7,230 nt of DNA from JBFGWM01 sp041588495. Lineage in GTDB: Bacteria > Pseudomonadota > Gammaproteobacteria > Pseudomonadales > JBFGWM01. The stretch is taken from contig JBFGWM010000143.1 in assembly GCA_041588495.1 (NCBI GenBank), positions 1 to 7,230 on the forward strand, in the 5' to 3' direction. Positions 6,335-7,230 of this stretch are shown piece after piece. The translations under genes were made by a program, and so were the position numbers. The notes under the pieces are model-generated. The model saw only the letters and a list, made by a program, of their open reading frames with translations. It did no database searches and had not been told where the DNA came from. Positions within the stretch are counted from its first letter, which is position 1. The number at the start of each line of letters is the position of its first letter.

Positions 6335-7230
6335 CGTAGTAACCCCTGTACCAGTCCACGAACGCGCGCAGGCCGTCCTCAATCCCCGTCCGCGGTTGAT
6401 AGCCGAAATCCCGCGTCGCCGCGGAGATGTCCGCCACGGTGTCCGGAACGTCGCCCGGCTGCAGGGGCTCCAGCCGGCGACGCGCCTTGCGGCCCACGCA
6501 GTCCTCCAGAACCTCGATAAAACGCAGCAGTTCCACGGCCTCGTCGTTGCCCAGGTTGTATACCCGGTGGGGAACGCAACCGTCCTCGACTGCGGGCGGA
6601 TGGTCGAGCGCCCCCAGTGTGCCGGCAACGATATCGCCGATGAACGAGAAATTACGCTTCATGCGCCCATGGTTGAAAACGCGGATCTCCTCGTCAGCGA
6701 GCATCGCGCGCACGAACAGGAACGCCGCCATGTCCGGACGACCCCAGGGCCCGTAAACGGTGAAATAACGCAGGCCGGTTGCCGGGATGCCGTACAGGTG
6801 GCTGTAGCTGCGACTCATCAACTCGCAGGACTTCTTGGTTGCGGCGTACAGAGACACCGGATCGTCGGTGCGATCCTCCACCGAGAAAGGCAGCTTGGCA
6901 TTGGCGCCGTACACCGACGAACTGCTGGCATAGACAAAATGTTCAAGCCGGTCGCGATGGCGGCAGAACTCCAGCATCGACAGGTGGCCGACCAGGTTGG
7001 CCTGGGCGTAGGCGAAGGGATGTTCGAGGGAGTAACGCACCCCGGCCTGGGCGGCAAGGTGGACGACCCGGTCGATGTCCGCAAACGGTTCAAGGGCGCG
7101 GGTCAGCCCCTCGTGATCGGCGATATCGGCGCGCACGAAGTGGAATCCCGCCCGCTCCCGGAGCCGGGCCAGGCGCGCCTCCTTGAGGGTGACATCGTAA
7201 TAGGCGTTGAGACTGTCGACACCGACCACC
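6327..7230 (-). CDS. NAD-dependent nucleotide-sugar epimerase, UDP-glucuronate 4-epimerase type (5'-truncated)
   Basis: Extended short-chain dehydrogenase/reductase that would invert C4 of a UDP-sugar, most likely UDP-glucuronate to UDP-galacturonate, in the cytoplasm for surface polysaccharide synthesis. About 300 residues are visible. The frame is open at the window edge, and the first visible codon (GTG, 7229) is an internal valine. Roughly 30 N-terminal residues, including the expected GxxGxxG NAD-binding turn, lie outside. Visible marks, numbered from that codon: VVGVDSLNAYYDVTLKEARL at the start, typical of the GlcA-epimerase subgroup; HLAAQAGVRYS at 57–67; the catalytic serine region ASSSSVYG at 101–108; the YxxxK pair Y128/K132; and RYFTVYGPWGRPDM at 154–167. 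The segment usually resembling RDFTYIDDI reads RNFSFIGDI (192–200). The TGA stop overlaps the start of the next gene by 8 bases, so the two are surely cotranscribed. The family is clear. The substrate (GlcA or an N-acetylated uronate) is inferred. Confidence 0.88.
   Translation of the reverse strand, partial: VVGVDSLNAYYDVTLKEARLARLRERAGFHFVRADIADHEGLTRALEPFADIDRVVHLAAQAGVRYSLEHPFAYAQANLVGHLSMLEFCRHRDRLEHFVYASSSSVYGANAKLPFSVEDRTDDPVSLYAATKKSCELMSRSYSHLYGIPATGLRYFTVYGPWGRPDMAAFLFVRAMLADEEIRVFNHGRMKRNFSFIGDIVAGTLGALDHPPAVEDGCVPHRVYNLGNDEAVELLRFIEVLEDCVGRKARRRLEPLQPGDVPDTVADISAATRDFGYQPRTGIEDGLRAFVDWYRGYYDA

Noticed and set aside
2931..6520. Series of plus-strand open frames at 2931–3734, 3807–4337, 4271–4897 and 5504–6520
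   Set aside because: All mirror strong minus-strand genes (uvrC, uvrY, dehydrogenase) and look like compositional shadows.
6335..6628. N-terminal extension of the dehydrogenase to 6628
   Set aside because: The added residues are the epimerase coding region read out of frame, and the Rossmann motif begins right after ATG 6334.

Overview
The window looks like a piece of a GC-rich gammaproteobacterial chromosome. The main reason is the order uvrY–uvrC–pgsA (GacA-type response regulator, excinuclease subunit C, phosphatidylglycerophosphate synthase), a conserved neighbourhood in Gammaproteobacteria. The protein sequences also follow the Escherichia coli versions closely through their key motifs. 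The high GC content and the neighbouring genes point to a non-enteric lineage, perhaps a Chromatiales-like or other environmental gammaproteobacterium, but that placement is inference. All supported genes lie on the minus strand, so transcription runs from high to low coordinates.

Layout in the direction of transcription. (1) 7230–5045: two nucleotide-sugar genes whose coding regions overlap by 8 bases. The first is a 5'-truncated NAD-dependent epimerase of the UDP-glucuronate 4-epimerase type. The second is a complete UDP-sugar 6-dehydrogenase of the TviB/WbpO type. They look like the distal end of a capsule, exopolysaccharide or O-antigen precursor operon. (2) 5044–4892: an intergenic region with a hairpin across the dehydrogenase stop codon, a perfect TATAAT -10 element, and a GC-rich hairpin almost at the predicted transcript start. 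(3) 4891–1695: uvrY, uvrC and pgsA, probably one transcription unit. (4) 1694–1624: a short gap with a candidate promoter overlapping an inverted repeat. (5) 1623–289: rmuC. (6) 288–1: about 290 bases with no gene I can support and one weak terminator-like hairpin.

The genes fall into three jobs: surface polysaccharide precursor synthesis (epimerase and dehydrogenase), global post-transcriptional control through the BarA/UvrY (GacS/GacA) route, and housekeeping (nucleotide excision repair by UvrC, anionic phospholipid synthesis by PgsA, DNA maintenance by RmuC). No mobile element, CRISPR array, tRNA or rRNA was seen. I found no undescribed multi-gene system. The most interesting signals are regulatory: the hairpins and repeats around uvrY and the possible rmuC promoter. 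Coding starts were moved from the longest open frame where the DNA justified it: uvrY to the ATG at 4891, the dehydrogenase to the ATG at 6334, uvrC to 4145 and rmuC to 1623.
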